From NCBI GenBank assembly GCA_941918925.1, contig OW799237.1, positions 111,818,515-111,882,514 on the forward strand: a stretch of 64,000 nt of DNA, given 5' to 3'. Each line of letters begins with the position of its first letter. Within the stretch, counting starts at the first letter, position 1. The position numbers and the translations under genes are program-made. This stretch comes from Phyto melanocephala. Taxonomy: Eukaryota; Arthropoda; Insecta; Diptera; Rhinophoridae. Positions 12,250-27,100 of this stretch are shown one piece after another. The notes beneath the pieces were generated by a model. The model worked only from the letters and a program-made list of their open reading frames with translations. It had not been told where the DNA came from and made no database searches.

Positions 12250-13275
12250 ATTAATTTGAAAAAAAAGTGTTGCTGAAGCTATCCAATTGCTCAACAAGTC
12301 AACAAGGAACCGAAATTAATGTCGAGTAGATAGTTTGTACGTTTTAATCAAAAAGAGTTTGAAAGAGCTATTCAAGCAGTAATTTTAAAAAGCAAAGAAG
12401 TTTGATACCATACGAATTAAAATCGAGAGACAATGAAAAACGATTTCGAAAATTATGTCCGAAATTATGCTTTAGCGCTATAATAGAAAATAATTTTTGA
12501 ACCATATTATTAAAAACAAGTAACAGTGCTATATTCGGCCGTGCCGAATCACAACGTGTAGTCATGCAATAACAATTGTTTGTATCACCATTCATCTCAT
12601 ATAAAATACGTATGTATGTACATATGTATGTACATGTAAAAAACATTAAAAAAAAAATTACAAAAAAAAATATATTAAAAAAAAATTTAAAAAAAATTTT
12701 TTTAAAAAAATGTTTTAAAAAAATATAAAAAAAATAATAAAATATAAATAATATATTAAATAAAATAAAATTAAATATTTTTGGCTCAGCTGGCATCCGA
12801 TGCCACGTTTACTTTAACCAATATGTATGTAGGTTGTTGTTGTAATTGTGAATAAAACGAGGTGGTCGTGGTTTTTTGCTCATATTTCAGAAAGTTATGG
12901 GGCGATTGTGCTGAATTTCAATAGCGATTCTTTCCTGGATATTTCCAAGATTGATACCATATACAGATCTGAGTAACATATAGTTGCTTCTAAAAGTTGA
13001 TTTCAACCAACACACGGACAGACGGGCAGACGGTCAGGGCTTAACCGACTCCTCTATTCATAAGCTTTCAGAAAATATATACTTTATGGGGTCGGAAATG
13101 AAAATTGTAGAAATTACAAACGGAATGACAAAGCTATATATACCCTTGTGCACCACAGGTGAAGGGTATAAAAATTGCAATAAAAGATGGATTCATTACG
13201 ATAATCCGAAGACAGACTCATCAACTGAAGTGACTCTGAAGCAAAGTATCCATGGCGCTAACGTTATGCTCTGTA
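12250..13275 (+). pseudogene. Mariner transposase fragment split by an R-family repeat
   Basis: After the R repeat, 13172-13275 reads KRWIHYDNPKTDSSTEV and IHGANVMLCI, a clear mariner block around the first catalytic aspartate (family form [12 protein letters not shown]...IHG.KVMLCIWW). Before the R repeat, 12360-12516 shows weak matches in shifting frames (YHTN..NRET) to the block that normally comes just before. This suggests the R element at 12517-13171 inserted into an already decaying mariner. The right part is certain, the left part tentative. Confidence 0.6.
12517..13171 (+). mobile_element. R-family repeat, near-complete copy
   Basis: Starts CAAGTAACAGTGCTATATTC with GGCCGTGCCGAATC, continues through ACAACGTGTAGTCATGCAA and CACCATTCATCTCATAT, a 130-bp A-rich core, GGCATCCGATGCCACG, the CGGACAGACGGGC block, and ends ACCACAGGTGAAGGGTATAAAAA. 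It matches the reverse-oriented copy at 47355-48224 in order and content. It has no protein-coding frame and appears inserted in a mariner remnant. Confidence 0.8.
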
Positions 13276-14217
13276 TTTAGTTTGCATTTGCTAATCATAG
13301 TATAACTGTTACAAGTACAAATGAAACCTTTCAAGAGAGCGACCAGAATAAGCGGCTAGACATGTACAATTAATTTTTATTTTGAGCTTGTTTTATTTTA
13401 ATCTGAAAAATTAAAATAAAATAAATTATAATTTTGACAGATAAACTAAATTAACCTAAAAATATTTGCAGATGATTAGGAAGTTTAAAAAATTTCATCA
13501 AAATATAGAACTGAGAACTAACAATAATATAATTTTTGGTGATACCAGGCGAAATAATCTTTTTAGTTTTTATTTCAGGAAGATTCTAATGAATTTTTAT
13601 AGTAAAATTCTTTGGAATATATTGAAAATCTTGACACCTTATAAAAGTCTGTAGGAAATCTTGCAACTTTGGACAGTTGATTCCAACAAACATTTTGACG
13701 TTGCTAAAGTTAACATATATTTGTAAAAAAAAGTTAAATTTTACGAAATTACAAATAATTATTTTGGGAATAACAAACACAATTAACTCTTTTAACATCT
13801 CCTTGCCACTTATGATGAAGAGTATTTAAACACGTTAAAAAAATTTGGTTTTGGCAACCCTAAATAACAGCTACGAAAAAAAATAACAAAAATATACCTA
13901 TAAATAACAAAAACAAATCAAAAGTATATGTAGGTATCTAAAGAAAAATTGCAAATATGTATTGAATATGAATGAATAATTAAAAAGATAAAAAATTGTT
14001 ACGTGAAAAACCTAAAAGGATTAAAGAATAGTAGGTAGGTATCTAGATAAAAATTGTATCTTTTTGTTTCTGCAACAAAATTAAACGTCGGTAAACTAAA
14101 AGCAAGGAAACTACATGATGACAATGAAAAACTTAAAGGGAAAATGTATTATAAATATAAATAGAATTGAAAAAGAAAAATTAAATAAACGAAAATAATA
14201 AAGGCAATGTAACTTAC
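13276..14217. other. AT-rich DNA, possible intron
   Basis: No supported gene; chance frames only. If the exon at 14218-14265 is real, this is the start of its downstream intron. Confidence 0.4.
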
Positions 14218-14265
14218 GTCGTTACGTTGATTTTGATGCGTGATGGTTTTTCCCAAAGAATTCAT
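14218..14265 (-). CDS. Candidate first coding exon of an unidentified gene
   Basis: On the minus strand an ATG in a reasonable context (AAAACC before it) opens 16 codons reading MNSLGKTITHQNQRND. A strong GTAAGT donor follows in phase 0. A frame this short proves little by itself, but the start context plus consensus donor resembles a first coding exon with a long intron after it. The DNA upstream on the minus strand, about 14266-15060, would be its 5' untranslated region. The partner could be the phase-0 exon at 2683-2790. Protein not recognised. Confidence 0.3.
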
Positions 14266-17200
14266 GGTTTTTGATTTAATTTTACATGACATTTAAAAAA
14301 ATTAAAATAGTTATGTTCTTATTTTGCGTCAAAAAGTCACAACAGAAAGAAAAACTAATAAATCATTAAAAAATAATAATAAAGGAGAGAAAAAATTAAT
14401 AACAAATGTCAGCCAACATGGAATAAGTGATTTTTTTTTTGTATTTGATACAATAACTTGATTTTTCTTTTATGATTTGTTCAACTCCTACCCACAATTG
14501 CACTTTATTAAAAATGTTTTTTAATTTGATTCTTTTCTTCTTTTAAACTGCAAACCACAACTTTTTACACTATTAAATTCATTTAATGAACTGTTGCTCT
14601 GGTTTGTTTTTCATATTATTATCTTTTATTTAAAAATTTTCCGCAACGGCCGACAGAATTTTTTTATATTTTCTCTACTTTGTAAATGCGTAGTTAGTTT
14701 TGTTGCAATTTGTTCCCAAAACATTTGCAGTTGTTATTCTCGTATTCACACAAAAGAATTTATTTTACTTCTTTTTTTCTTTCCATATGATATATTTTCT
14801 TTCCTATAATTTTGCACTCTTTTTTGTAGTTGGTTATTTTATATATTTTTTACTAAAAATCCAATCGTTTAATTTACAAAGTCAAGCGTTATTCCTAACA
14901 ACCACGCACTAGCTGCAATTTTATAAAACTGATTTGTAAAAAAACAAAAATCAAACTGATTTAATACAAATACGAAAAACGATCTCTTTGTGTTTTTATT
15001 GTTTTGCTGCTGTAAAAATCAAGAAGAAAATACGAACATTAGTGCTGCCAGAGTCGGATTTGAACGGTTTACAATTATTTACAAAAAGAAACATACATAT
15101 TTGTTTAAATCCTTACGATATACAATTTTCTACACATAAAAACATATACATAAATTAAATATATAAAAATCGTTATTGTTTCATATCGAAAGCAATTTGT
15201 CTTTTGATTACATTTAACATGACGAACTAGTGTAAAAGTTCTATACGATTAATTTTCCAATTTATCTACAAAACCCTTTAAAAATTTCTTTGATAAATGT
15301 TCAAATGTCGTATTTCTTAATAAAAAATTTTCTACTAAAAGGCAAATAGCTACGAACTTGTCTTAAGGATCTGTAATATCCCCTATACTATACTCACTGT
15401 TTAATTACATCACTGTTATTACTGTTCGTAGATAACATGATGTTTGTTTCTTTGTTGCACTAACGCCTCAAACTCAATTATAAAGAAAATGGAATATTAT
15501 ATAAACTTAAAATAAATCCAGGTTATTGGTATATTTCCATTTAGCAAATGACAAAAATGCATTCCCACCAGATATATTTTTATTCCGTTGAACGAAAAAA
15601 CAAAAAATCTTATTGAATTCTTAGAAAAAAACTTTATTCAAACAGCAATTTAATCAGACGGCAATTTAGTATAGCCGTGCCTAACCCTTAATATTTATTA
15701 TGAGCTATAGTTGGTAAGTCTATTCCCTAAGCCTAAGCTCTGCCTAAGCTCATATAAACAAATTATAGATATTTCACTTCAGCATCAGAATCAACGTAAC
15801 TTACAAATGTTTAATTTATTAATGATGGAACTGACTGACTGCTATTTAATATATAAATTGCAGGACGTCATATTTTAAAATATGAAATTTGTTGTACATA
15901 TACTCAGAATCTTTTTTTAAGTTGATACGGGGTTTTTTATAAACAACAGTTTGTAATTAAAAAATCGAACAAATTGTAACCAAGCGGCATCACTGAAACA
16001 CACAACTCCAATTAGCATTTTGTTTTTATTATTTTTATTTGGTATTTTGTACACACACATATGAATTTTTAAGTGATATTTTTATTTTGTTTTTGTTTAT
16101 TTATTTTGTATCTTTTGTTGTTCTTTATGGAACTTTGCAAAGTTGCCACATTCAACGTTTTATTTACACTGAAAAAATTATTTTTCATAATTTGCATAAA
16201 TATATTGACTTTTTTTACTTTGATTATATATTTGCTTAATAAAAATTTTAAACATATCTGTATGTAATCCTTCATCTAGGTTTTTGAAAATTAATGTTAT
16301 TTTAATATCATTTGTATCCATAGTTATATTTTCAACTAGCAATATAACCGTTACTTCGTTAGTGGAATCCTTTCTTTAATATAAATTTAAAGTTGTTTAA
16401 ACTGGTTTTTTTAATTGGTTATTATAGTAATTTTAATGATGTAGTAGGAAAGTATTTATGATTTTGTAATATATTTTTGGAATACTATAAAGTGTTATTT
16501 GTACACCAAACTTAGATGCATTAAAATGTGTATGTGTTTCATTTAATGCTCTATTATATTTTTTTACATCAAAAACACGATTTTCATTGTTTACAAAATG
16601 CCGTACAAATCCTTAAAAACTTCGAAATTATATAAAAACCTAAGCATTTTATAAAAATAATAAGCTTTAATATTTCCTAAACTTAAAAAATTAAATTTTA
16701 TTTATTTTATGTGTATAACTTTAAAAATTTATACATTATTATTTTTACATACATATTTTATATTTCTAAAATTATTTTTAAAATCTTAAACATTTAACTA
16801 TTTATATGTTTCAATCAATTTAGATTTATAATATTGTGGAATTTTGAAAATTAGTATTTTAATATATTTTAACCTTGCAATATTATCTTGAAGCGATACA
16901 AGATAATACATCGAAATACAATGAAATTAACTTCGTATCTGTATTTATTAATTTGATATTTAAATGCAAAAGGACATAATATTATAGTATTCGAATCAGA
17001 ATAGTTAGTTCGCCAGTGTTTACAAAGCTTAGTTTCTTAAATAACAATATGAATTTTGTATAAATTAAAAAAGTTTTAAGCTGTATAATGTATAATAAGG
17101 TTTTAACTAATATTGATAAAATTAACAGCAAGTTTTCAAAAATATGCCATAAGTATATTCCTTATTTATAGTTTTATTAGTGAATCGCGTTTTATTATTT

Positions 17201-18144
17201 ATTTAATTATACTATTTCATTGTATGTTATAATTTTTATTATAAAATTCAAAATAGAAATATATTTGCTGATAATGCTACACTACTGAATACCGAAAAAT
17301 AATACTTCTTATTATTTAAACCCTAATCAAATAGTGCTGTTAAAAATTAAAAAAAAATAGTAAAGAAAACTTTATTTTTTAAAAAATTATATATAAACTA
17401 TTTTTAAAATGAGACTCAAAAATCGCTACAACTAAATCTAGCTGGCAATGTTCGTAATTTTGACAGCATATAATGAAAAAAATTTAATTGACAATTGATG
17501 AAAAAAAATTTGTTGTGTGTGAATTGTGATTTTAGCAAAGAAAAAGTTCAATCAGATGTAATTTTTATGGAAAATAAATAATACTAATTATTAAAAATAC
17601 AAGTAAATGATTAAAAAATAATGTTCTTTTTATAAAAAAGTATGTTTTGTATTGAAACGGTAAAAAGTAAAAAAAATACACATGACCGCTGTGTTTGTAG
17701 TTCAGTGAGAAGTGAACCGAAATGTTCATATGACGTTACTCCCCTTTTTTCCAAACTTAATTATGACGTTCAATTTGAGACTCCATGAACAAATTTGAGA
17801 CAGCTTCACTATTAACAATAGAAGCTGCAGATTGCGAAACACGAAATAATTGAAAATCTAATATGTATAAAAATTGCATTTGATATAAAGAAAAAGTGAT
17901 ACATATATAAACAATAGTTTTGATTATATTTAGTATATGTTAATGATGAGTCAAACAGTGGTCATATTTGTGTTGCTTGTTCACAGTGATACTTGTTGGA
18001 TTTTTATCAAAATTTTTAATACATGTTTATGTTATTTTTTCTTTGTTACAGTTCAATTAATAACCCTAAAGCGATTTATAGTAAAATAAACGTAATTATA
18101 TTGTGTATTTGAGTTTAAAAAGAAATAAAAACTAATTAAACAAA
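14266..18144. other. Intergenic DNA and Rme-8 upstream region
   Basis: About 3.9 kb between the candidate minus-strand exon and the Rme-8 start codon. It is strongly AT-rich, with no convincing frame, repeat copy or RNA gene. The last few hundred bases must contain the Rme-8 promoter and 5' untranslated region. I could not pick a TATA box or initiator with confidence. Confidence 0.5.
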
Positions 18145-21100
18145 ATGGTGCCTCCTAAGGAGAGCATAGATTTGGAATGTTTTTTGGTGACAAAACATTC
18201 CTGGAAGGGAAAATACAAACGCATCTTAGCCATAGGCAACGTAGGAATATCAACTTATAATCCTGACAAATTGGATTTAACCAATAGATGGTCTTACTCC
18301 GACATTGTATCAGCGGCACCAACGAAAACCTCAAATGTATGTCTAATTAAACAATAAAAAAACAATAAAGTTCTAATAAAAATCAATTTTCTATATTTAT
18401 TTAGATTCCAAATGAATTTGTATTGACGGTAAAAAAAGATAAAAAATTAGATTCAATAAAACTTAGCTCCGAATACCGTAATGATATTCTAACGTCAATT
18501 TTGAAATACTATAAAGAATTTGCCGATAAGCCTAAAAATTCTCAAGTATGTAATACGATAATTATCACGTAGTATTTGCAAAAACAATTTATTTATTAAA
18601 TTAAGTCATTATCATTTTTTAATAGGAAATTTTAATTATATTTATTTATTTTCATTTATTTATTCATGCTCATATTTATTCATTTGTTTATTTAAAAAAT
18701 GTTATTTATTTAAAGGTAGGTACATAGTTTAAAGTAAATGTTTTACTAAAAAAATGCTTCGATTACTAGAATAAAGAAAATTTGTTATAAATTCCGTTTA
18801 TTATATATATATATTTTTGTAAATTTTTTATATTTCAAAATTTTTTTCTCCACTATATTTTTTATACCTACAAAATTCTTTTTATGCAACAATATATTTT
18901 CCTTTTTTTTTTTTGTAGTACAACAAATTTAATTTATTTTAAGGTATTAATAAATTTTTAAATTTCTTTATAATTTTTAATAAAAAAATTTGTATTTTAT
19001 ACTGAAACAAATATTTAAACAAATATATGTATGTACCTATAAAAATATTAAAAACATTTTTCCAATAAATAATGCTTTTAATACATTAATCTTACTAATA
19101 ATAATCTAAATAATTTCTTTATTAATACTTTTTTTAAATTTTTTTTAGCGTTTTTCTGCCTATAAATATCATTGGTCAGGCATTAGTTTACCCACCATGT
19201 TGGAAGTAACTCCCTGCTCATTAGATCAATTGGATCCAACCACCAATGAAATATTAGCAAGTTATATGTACAAGGATATTGAGGGAATAATAGGTATTAC
19301 ACTTTTTATGTTTACAGACAATCTAAGATCAGAATCTCTTGGTGATAGTTTATTAATAACAAATCAGAACAAATTGTTTTAAGAGCAAATGGTATGGTTG
19401 ATATATAAAAATTATAAACTAATTTTTTTTAAACAACTGATTAATACATGAGGAAAAAATTTATACTCATTTAAGTACATTATCCACAAGGAGGAATTTG
19501 GGTTTGTGTCGTATGGAAAAAAATTAAACTTTCCGTTTAGTATTTTAAACAAATTGGCAACTTGACAAAGATATCCTTATTACGTTCAAACTCAAAAATG
19601 ATGGAATTACAATTAAATTTAAAATATTAAACGACTTCTGGAATTAAAATTATATTTCGACTCTTGAACGACTTCTGGAATTTTTTGAAAATGATAGAAA
19701 TTGGTTTTAAAATTGTGAACTTATCAAAAAATTGAATTTTACTTTATGATAACAACAACAGAAAAATAACTTTTCTAAACTTTTTTAAATATAAATGTAG
19801 TCTTAGGAAATGTACTATGAATAGGGAAATTTTCGAGAACTTTCTAATAATTTGGAATAATTTATATGTTTTTGTATATTCAATATTAAACTAATAAACA
19901 AAAAACAAAAGTTTTTACAAAATTTTTTGAATCTCCTTTATTAGAAAAGAAAACTAATACTCGCTCGGGTTTACTAACCGCTGTAACAGTTACGCTAACA
20001 GTTTGCCTTTACTCTAGCTTTTCTAACCCATTTTATTTGACATATGTTTCATCTTATGTTTTCCTTCAAATGTGAATTAAGCAGGAATTTCGGATTATGA
20101 AGGCGGCATTGTTATGGCGTATGGAGGCTTCAGTCGATTGCATCTATTTAAAGCACTGAATCATCATGAAGTAGTGCAGAACATAGCACAAAAGTCTACA
20201 CAGTTCCTGGGTATCGATATAAAGATATTGAAATCACAAATAACTCTAGAGCAATTTGAACGTCAAAGATTTGGCAAATATAGGTGAGAAATTTTACTTT
20301 ACGCCTAATTATTAGTAAATTGTTTGTTGTATTATTTTAAATTTTGTTTTAGTGGCGATCAATTTCAAACCTCCATGACTGAATTTACGGTACAAAAAAT
20401 TACACCACGTCATCCGGACGCTGTAAAACGCATACTCTGCCTAACGGAGGCTACACTATTAGAACGTGATCCACAGACATATAGCGTTTGTACTTTGCGT
20501 CCCCTGTCAAATGTATTTGCTCTGGTACGTGACAAGGATAATTTGCAAAAATTTTGCATTGAATACAAAAACGGTGTTGTACGTTCTTATACTACCAATG
20601 ATCGTGATTCACTATTGGCCACTCTACTGGATGCTGTACGTTCTAGTGGTAATCAAGATGTGCATATACGTATTGTTAACACCCCAAGAGGTAAACGTTA
20701 TGTTCCGCTTAGCAGTACGGTAGACGAAGAGACCGAGGCAAATCTTTTACGTTTGGTTATAAATAATTTTCAAAATTCAGCAAAACGTTATGAAGTTTTA
20801 GAGCGTTTCAATGCGAATGTACCGCATAGTGGTTTAAATTATAGTGTAACCCAAGATGTAGGTATTGCTCTTATTAAGTGGCATAATTTTTGTTTATATA
20901 CCAAATAAATTGATCTTAATCCATCTTTATTGTAGAGTCTCTTTGCTGAGAACAAAGAGAAACTTATATTGAGTGCTTTGCAAGCTTTAGCTCAAAAGGA
21001 GGTCGACAATCCCACAGCCCAGTTAACAAATCTCGAACTTGAGGCAATTTTTCATGGTCTAACACGTTTGTTGGCCAGCAAAACCGGCTATAGTGCATTT

Positions 21101-24100
21101 ACCAATCTGCCAGGTTTTCGAGAAATTATTGGCACAAAAATTGTGGCCGCCCTAAGGCGCAAAGACTTGGCCGTTACCTACTCAGCCATCGATATGATAA
21201 ATTCTCTAATGCATTCTGTCAATGCCGATCATGATTTAAAACAAGAACAGTTAAATAAATCGTCCATACTATCATCAAAATCGTTTTTGGAAACTTTACT
21301 TAATATGTGGACCAATCATGTTAGTCATGGCAGTGGAGCATTGGTTTTATCTGCCATGTTAGATTTCTTAACATTTGCTTTATGCGTGCCTTATTCAGAG
21401 ACTACGGATGGCAAACAATTTGATACACTGCTAGAATTGGTGGCCGAAAGGGGTCGTTATCTCTACAAACTCTTTCAGCATCCCTCATTGGCCATTGTTA
21501 AAGGTGCAGGTTTGGTTTTAAGAGCAATTATCGAGGAAGGTGAACAGAAGGTAGCCGAACAAATGCAATCATTAGCCTTGGACGAAGCAGCTTTGTGTAG
21601 GCATTTGCTGGTTGCTTTATATACACCCTCCAATGATCCAACTTTAACTACACATCGTCAATTATCTCGACATTTAATAGGTCTATGGATAACGGACAAT
21701 AACGAAGCCATGGAATTATTTAAAAGAATATTTGTAAGTTTTCCCTCACATTTTCAAATTTATATATATTTTGTTGAAGAATTATATTTGTGTTTTAGCC
21801 TGCTGGTTTGTTAATGTTTTTGGAATCCGAAGATTCAGTTCCCGAAACTGATATGGAAGAGGACAAATTAAATTTTAGAGACAATTTGAAATTTGCCATA
21901 CAACATTCCAATAAAACACGAAAAAATGTGATTGAAAAGCATTTACAGGTGGGTAAAATCATCAATCTTTTACCGCCAAGGTGACTTATTTCTTGACTCT
22001 TAACATTATCGCAGGGAATCAAACATTGGGGCATGAATTTAATCGAACAACAGGATCCAACTGCCCAAGCTTTAAAAAATCGTCCTGTTGTTTTACGCAA
22101 TCGACGTCAACGTAAAAAGAATTCTGATGCTATTGTAAATCTACCGTTTTTCTTTTATAATTTCTCCAAAGATCACAGTATACCCAATTTAATATGGAAT
22201 CATAAGGTAAAGTTTTTGAATATATACATTTTTGGAACATAAAAATGTTTGATTTGTTTTAAGACTCGAGAAGAATTGCGCATTTGTTTGGAAAATGAAT
22301 TACGTCAATTTATAAATGATCGCGACTTGGCGGGCAATATGATTGTTGCCTGGAACTATCAAGAATTTGAAGTAACATATCAGGTAAATATGAAAATTTT
22401 TAAACAAAAACTAAATGTATGATTAATTATTGTCTGCAAAAAAAAAATAAATAAAAAAAAAAATCAACAAGTGTTTGGCGGATGAAATCCAAATAGGTGA
22501 TTACTATATACGTTTGATATTGGAGAAGGATGACTGGCCTCAAAATCTAGTAAAAGATCCGTAAGTTTTAAAAGATATTTTAATATAATTTCCTTTTAAC
22601 TCAAAGTTTCTGTTTTTTTTTTTCTTTGGAAATTTAGTATTGAACTATTTAATGCCCTTTATCGGCGAGTATTATGTCGACAGCGGGTCAATGATGATCA
22701 ATTGACTGTAACTTCATTGCAAGCCTTGGCTAAGGTATATAAACGGTATCACAAGGAAATTGGTCAATTTGGTGATATGTCGTATATCTTGCAATTATGT
22801 GATCGAGTAAGTTATAGTTGGTGCTTTGAAAACATATGGCTAAAAACATTTCATTAAAACATTTTCAAAATCTTATTTTAGTGTTTCTCACCATCCTTAA
22901 GGGATGCACTTATAAATCTAATATCCTGTTTAGTCTTGGAAAAATCCAATTGTCGTCCTCTGGTCGATCATGTGCAATGTTTAGTAGATCTTATAACATT
23001 GGCCCATTTGCATCAAGGCCGGGCTCAGCCAAATACCAAAACTAATGTTATTGAGGCCGGCCCAAATATGCAACAATACGAAGAAAAAGATTGGTATTAT
23101 AATATTGAAAAGGAGGGACAGAAACCCGAACGCCAAGGACCCATAACATATAGTGAATTGAAAGAATTATGGTCTAAGGGCGTTATAACACCGAAAACTA
23201 GATGTTGGGCCATTGGCATGGACGGTTGGCGTTCGCTGCAACAAATACCTCAGCTTAAATGGTGCCTTATTGCCAAGGGCCAACCTTTGTATAATGAAAC
23301 AGAACTTTCCTGCATGATATTAGACATTCTCATTAAATGCACCAGTTTCTTTCCCTCCCGCACTCAAAACGGTCAAGCTGTTTTAATACCCGGTCCCAAA
23401 TTGTCGCGTAAACTTTCAGAGTTCATATGTTTACCTCACATTGTGCAGGTGTGCTTGACACATGATCCGGGTCTATTGGAACGAGTGGCGACACTATTGT
23501 GTCAAATTATGCAGGACAATCCCGAAATGCCAAAGGTCTATTTGACGGGCGTTTTCTATTTTATGCTCATGTATAGTGGTAGTAACATTTTGCCGATTAC
23601 AAAATTCCTCAAAATGACACACATGAAACAAGGTTTCCGCAGTGAGGAATCATCCCAATCTGGCATAATGCATCGTAGTATTTTGGGGCAACTTTTGCCC
23701 GAGGCTATGGTTTGTTTCTTAGAGAATTATAGTGCAGAGAAATTTGCTGAAATCTTTTTGGGTGAATTTGACACACCGGAGGTTATATGGAGTTCGGAAA
23801 TGAGAAGACTACTAATAGAGAAAATTGCAGCGCATATAGCAGACTTTACTCCACGTCTTAGAGGTCATACGATGGCCAGGTAAGAAGTAAAATATATTTT
23901 TTATTTGTCTGCTACACTGGTATTTTTATAACCTTTACAATGCGTGATAAGATTAAGCATTTCGTTTGTTATTCGCGACCTCTTAAACTTTAAATATGCG
24001 AAACCATATAGGAGATTTGCCTTAGCCATATCCTTTTGCCCTTGTATATGTTGAAATTAATTTTTCGAAACCCTTAAATTTAACCTCTTCAGAAGCGCAA

Positions 24101-27100
24101 GTAGAATGTATGAAATACTTGTTTGTTTAATCTTTTGTAAAAGAACCACAAGTAATAAGTAAAAAACGAAAAGAATTGGAAAACATTATATGTATTTTTT
24201 CTTTTAAAAAATAAGGTCCAAGACCAATTTCCTGAAGAATGTTTTTATTCTTTGAACCTAGTTCTAAATCATTTACAAAAGGTGGTAATACACTCACAAT
24301 ATGGCTGAGTATTCCCGATAAAACTATTCACAATTTCAATGAGAATATGCCAAAACCCTTTTAAAGTGTAAAGAGAAACGAAGGCTTGTCAACGAAATAC
24401 CACAATAAGCTTAATATTTTCTTATTATGAGCAACGTTTAAAAGTGTTCGAAAAGAGTATTTTTGTGTTTCCCTTAAAGGAGTTAAGTTTATGTTATTTT
24501 TTTTCAACTTTATTTGCATTTACCTTAAGTATAATGACTAAATGACAAAAATCTTAGAATTTCTACTGATTTAACAAACATTTGTTGGTATAAAACTTGT
24601 TTTAGATACCCTTATCTTGCCATACCAGCTATAAGCTATCCCCAATTAGAAAATGAACTATTCTGCCATATTTATTATTTGAGACATCTCTGTGATACTC
24701 AAAAGTTTCCAAATTGGCCTATTTCGGATCCAGTACAATTACTGAAGCACACTTTAGATGCTTGGCGTAAGGAAGTTGAAAAGAAACCACCACAAATGAC
24801 CATTCAACAAGCCTACAATGATTTGGGCATAGATTTGTCCAAACATTCCAAACCAGATGAATCAATGATACGCAAAAGTTATTATCGTTTAGCGCAAATT
24901 TATCATCCGGATAAAAATCCTAATGGGCGGGAGATTTTCGAAAAAGTCAATCAAGCCTATGAGTTTTTGTGCTCGCGTAATGTCTGGAGCGCAGGTGGTC
25001 CAGATCCCAACAATATTGTTTTAATATTGAGAACACAGAGTATACTGTTCGAGCGTTATGCGGATGGTAAGTGTTTTTTCGTTTAAAATTATCTACAGTT
25101 ACTCATTAGAATTTAAAATGTCTGTGTCCTTAAAGTATTACGTCCCTACAAATACGCCGGATATCCTCAACTTATTAAGACCATACGCTTGGAGACCAAA
25201 GATGATGAGTTATTCTCTAAAGAAACACAATTATTGACTGCTGCCTCGGAACTTTGTTATCACACCGTACACTGTTCCGCTTTAAATGCCGAGGAGTTGA
25301 GAAGGGAGGAGGGTATTGAAGCCTTGTTAGAAGCTTATGACCGTTGTGTTTCCATTATGGGTGCTGACTCTAAGCCAGATTCCTTACACTATCAAGTTAT
25401 TTCAAACGTTACACGCTGTTTCGAAGTGGCCTGCAATTTCGAAAAATGTAAACAGAAAATTATTACACTGCCACGCCTAATGTCCGACGTATGCCGTGTG
25501 GTCTACTTCAAGCACACGCTGTCCGTTAGTTTGGTAACAAGCTTGGCAGCCAACAATTATGAGTTACAGTGTAATTTAACTTGCAATGGTGTTCTCTGGT
25601 CTCTATTGCTTTTCTGCTTTGAATATGATTATACGTTGGATGAAAGTGGCGTAGAGGCCAGCGATAAAACAAATCAGCAGCAACAGGCTAATACCTTAGC
25701 TAAAATGTCCATACTTGCCTGTATTGCCTTGGCCGGCTACGGTTTGGAATTGCGCACTACACCGGAAACAAAATCCGTAACCTCTTCGGAAAATAATTCA
25801 CCCACAGCCGGTGGACTGCAAGCGGGTGGAGCTGTCGCCACAAAACCACCCTCGATACCGCCCAAACCCAAAACCGCATATACACAGAATGCACAAAATC
25901 CCTTAAATAAACAACTCGCCATAACATCGGGCAAGGAAACGAATACAACGAGTACTGTTAGTAAACAAAATTCAACGGCTAGTGAAAAGTCCGATGCTGG
26001 CGGCCCCGATCAAAATGCCAAGGCTTTGGATCTATTGCGTCAAAAGTATGTGGTGACAAATGACGCTCAGAATACGGTGGTTAAACAAGTGCTGGATCGC
26101 TTGCTAACGAAATATATAGCCAACAAGCTGACGAGAGAAAAGGACAGCGAGGTGAGTAATTTTATTACCACCACAAGTAATTTCTTTAAGTTTTTTTTTT
26201 TTAATTCTCATTTAAGATCTTAAAAGTTCTCACCTCCAACACCCGTAATCCCTACTTAATATGGGATAACGGTACAAGAGCTCAATTATTGGATTTCCTG
26301 GAACAGCAACGTACGGCATCTGTTAAGGAAACCTTGGAAGATATAGCACAGATTCATGAATTGTTAGGACAATTTGAGTTTGATGCCCATAAGTGAGTAA
26401 CGAAATCAATTAATTCGAAATGAAATCAATAATTTTTTCCTACACAGAGACGAATTACAAATTGGTGGCGTTTTCATACGAATCTACAACGATATGCCCA
26501 CATTTCCTATAGTTAATCCTAAGCAATTTACATTAGACTTATTGGAATACCTTAAGCAGGCCTATCACTATATGGTTAAGGTAAAACATTCGAATAATAT
26601 CGCATATTCTGAGCCCGCATTACCTGCCCTCGGTGGTTCTATAGACGGCATACTTAAGCCTACTTTAGCACCTAATCATCCGCAATTGAAACAACAAAAA
26701 ACTGGCAGTACATTTGATGAAGTGCTCAATGCTTACAATCGTTCAAAAAGTCTGAAAAGACTAGAATCCGAAGCGTTAATAGAGCAACGACGAATTCAAA
26801 ATCAATATAAATACGATTTTGCTAATGATGCCCAGGTGGAGCAACATATAATTATGGTTCTAAAGGCTTTAATAGCGGTCATTAAGTCAAATCATGAAGT
26901 GGAAATTCAATGTATAGGAAATTTCGATATGATATTTGGTTTCTTGGCCAATAATCTCTTTACTGAGGTGCGTATAAAATCCTATCGAGAGAGTCAACTT
27001 TCTTAGGACTTTTTTTTTTGTATTATTGTTTTTTAGAATACCACCATTAAGACAGTGGCCTTGGAGGTAGTAGCTTTGGTTTCACGCAATAAGGATTGTG

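Noticed and set aside
12368..12796. 142-codon minus-strand open frame rich in F, K and I
   Set aside because: It lies over the A-rich core of the R repeat and is a low-complexity artefact.
20466..20723. 85-codon frame inside Rme-8 exon 5
   Set aside because: Out-of-frame shadow of the coding exon.
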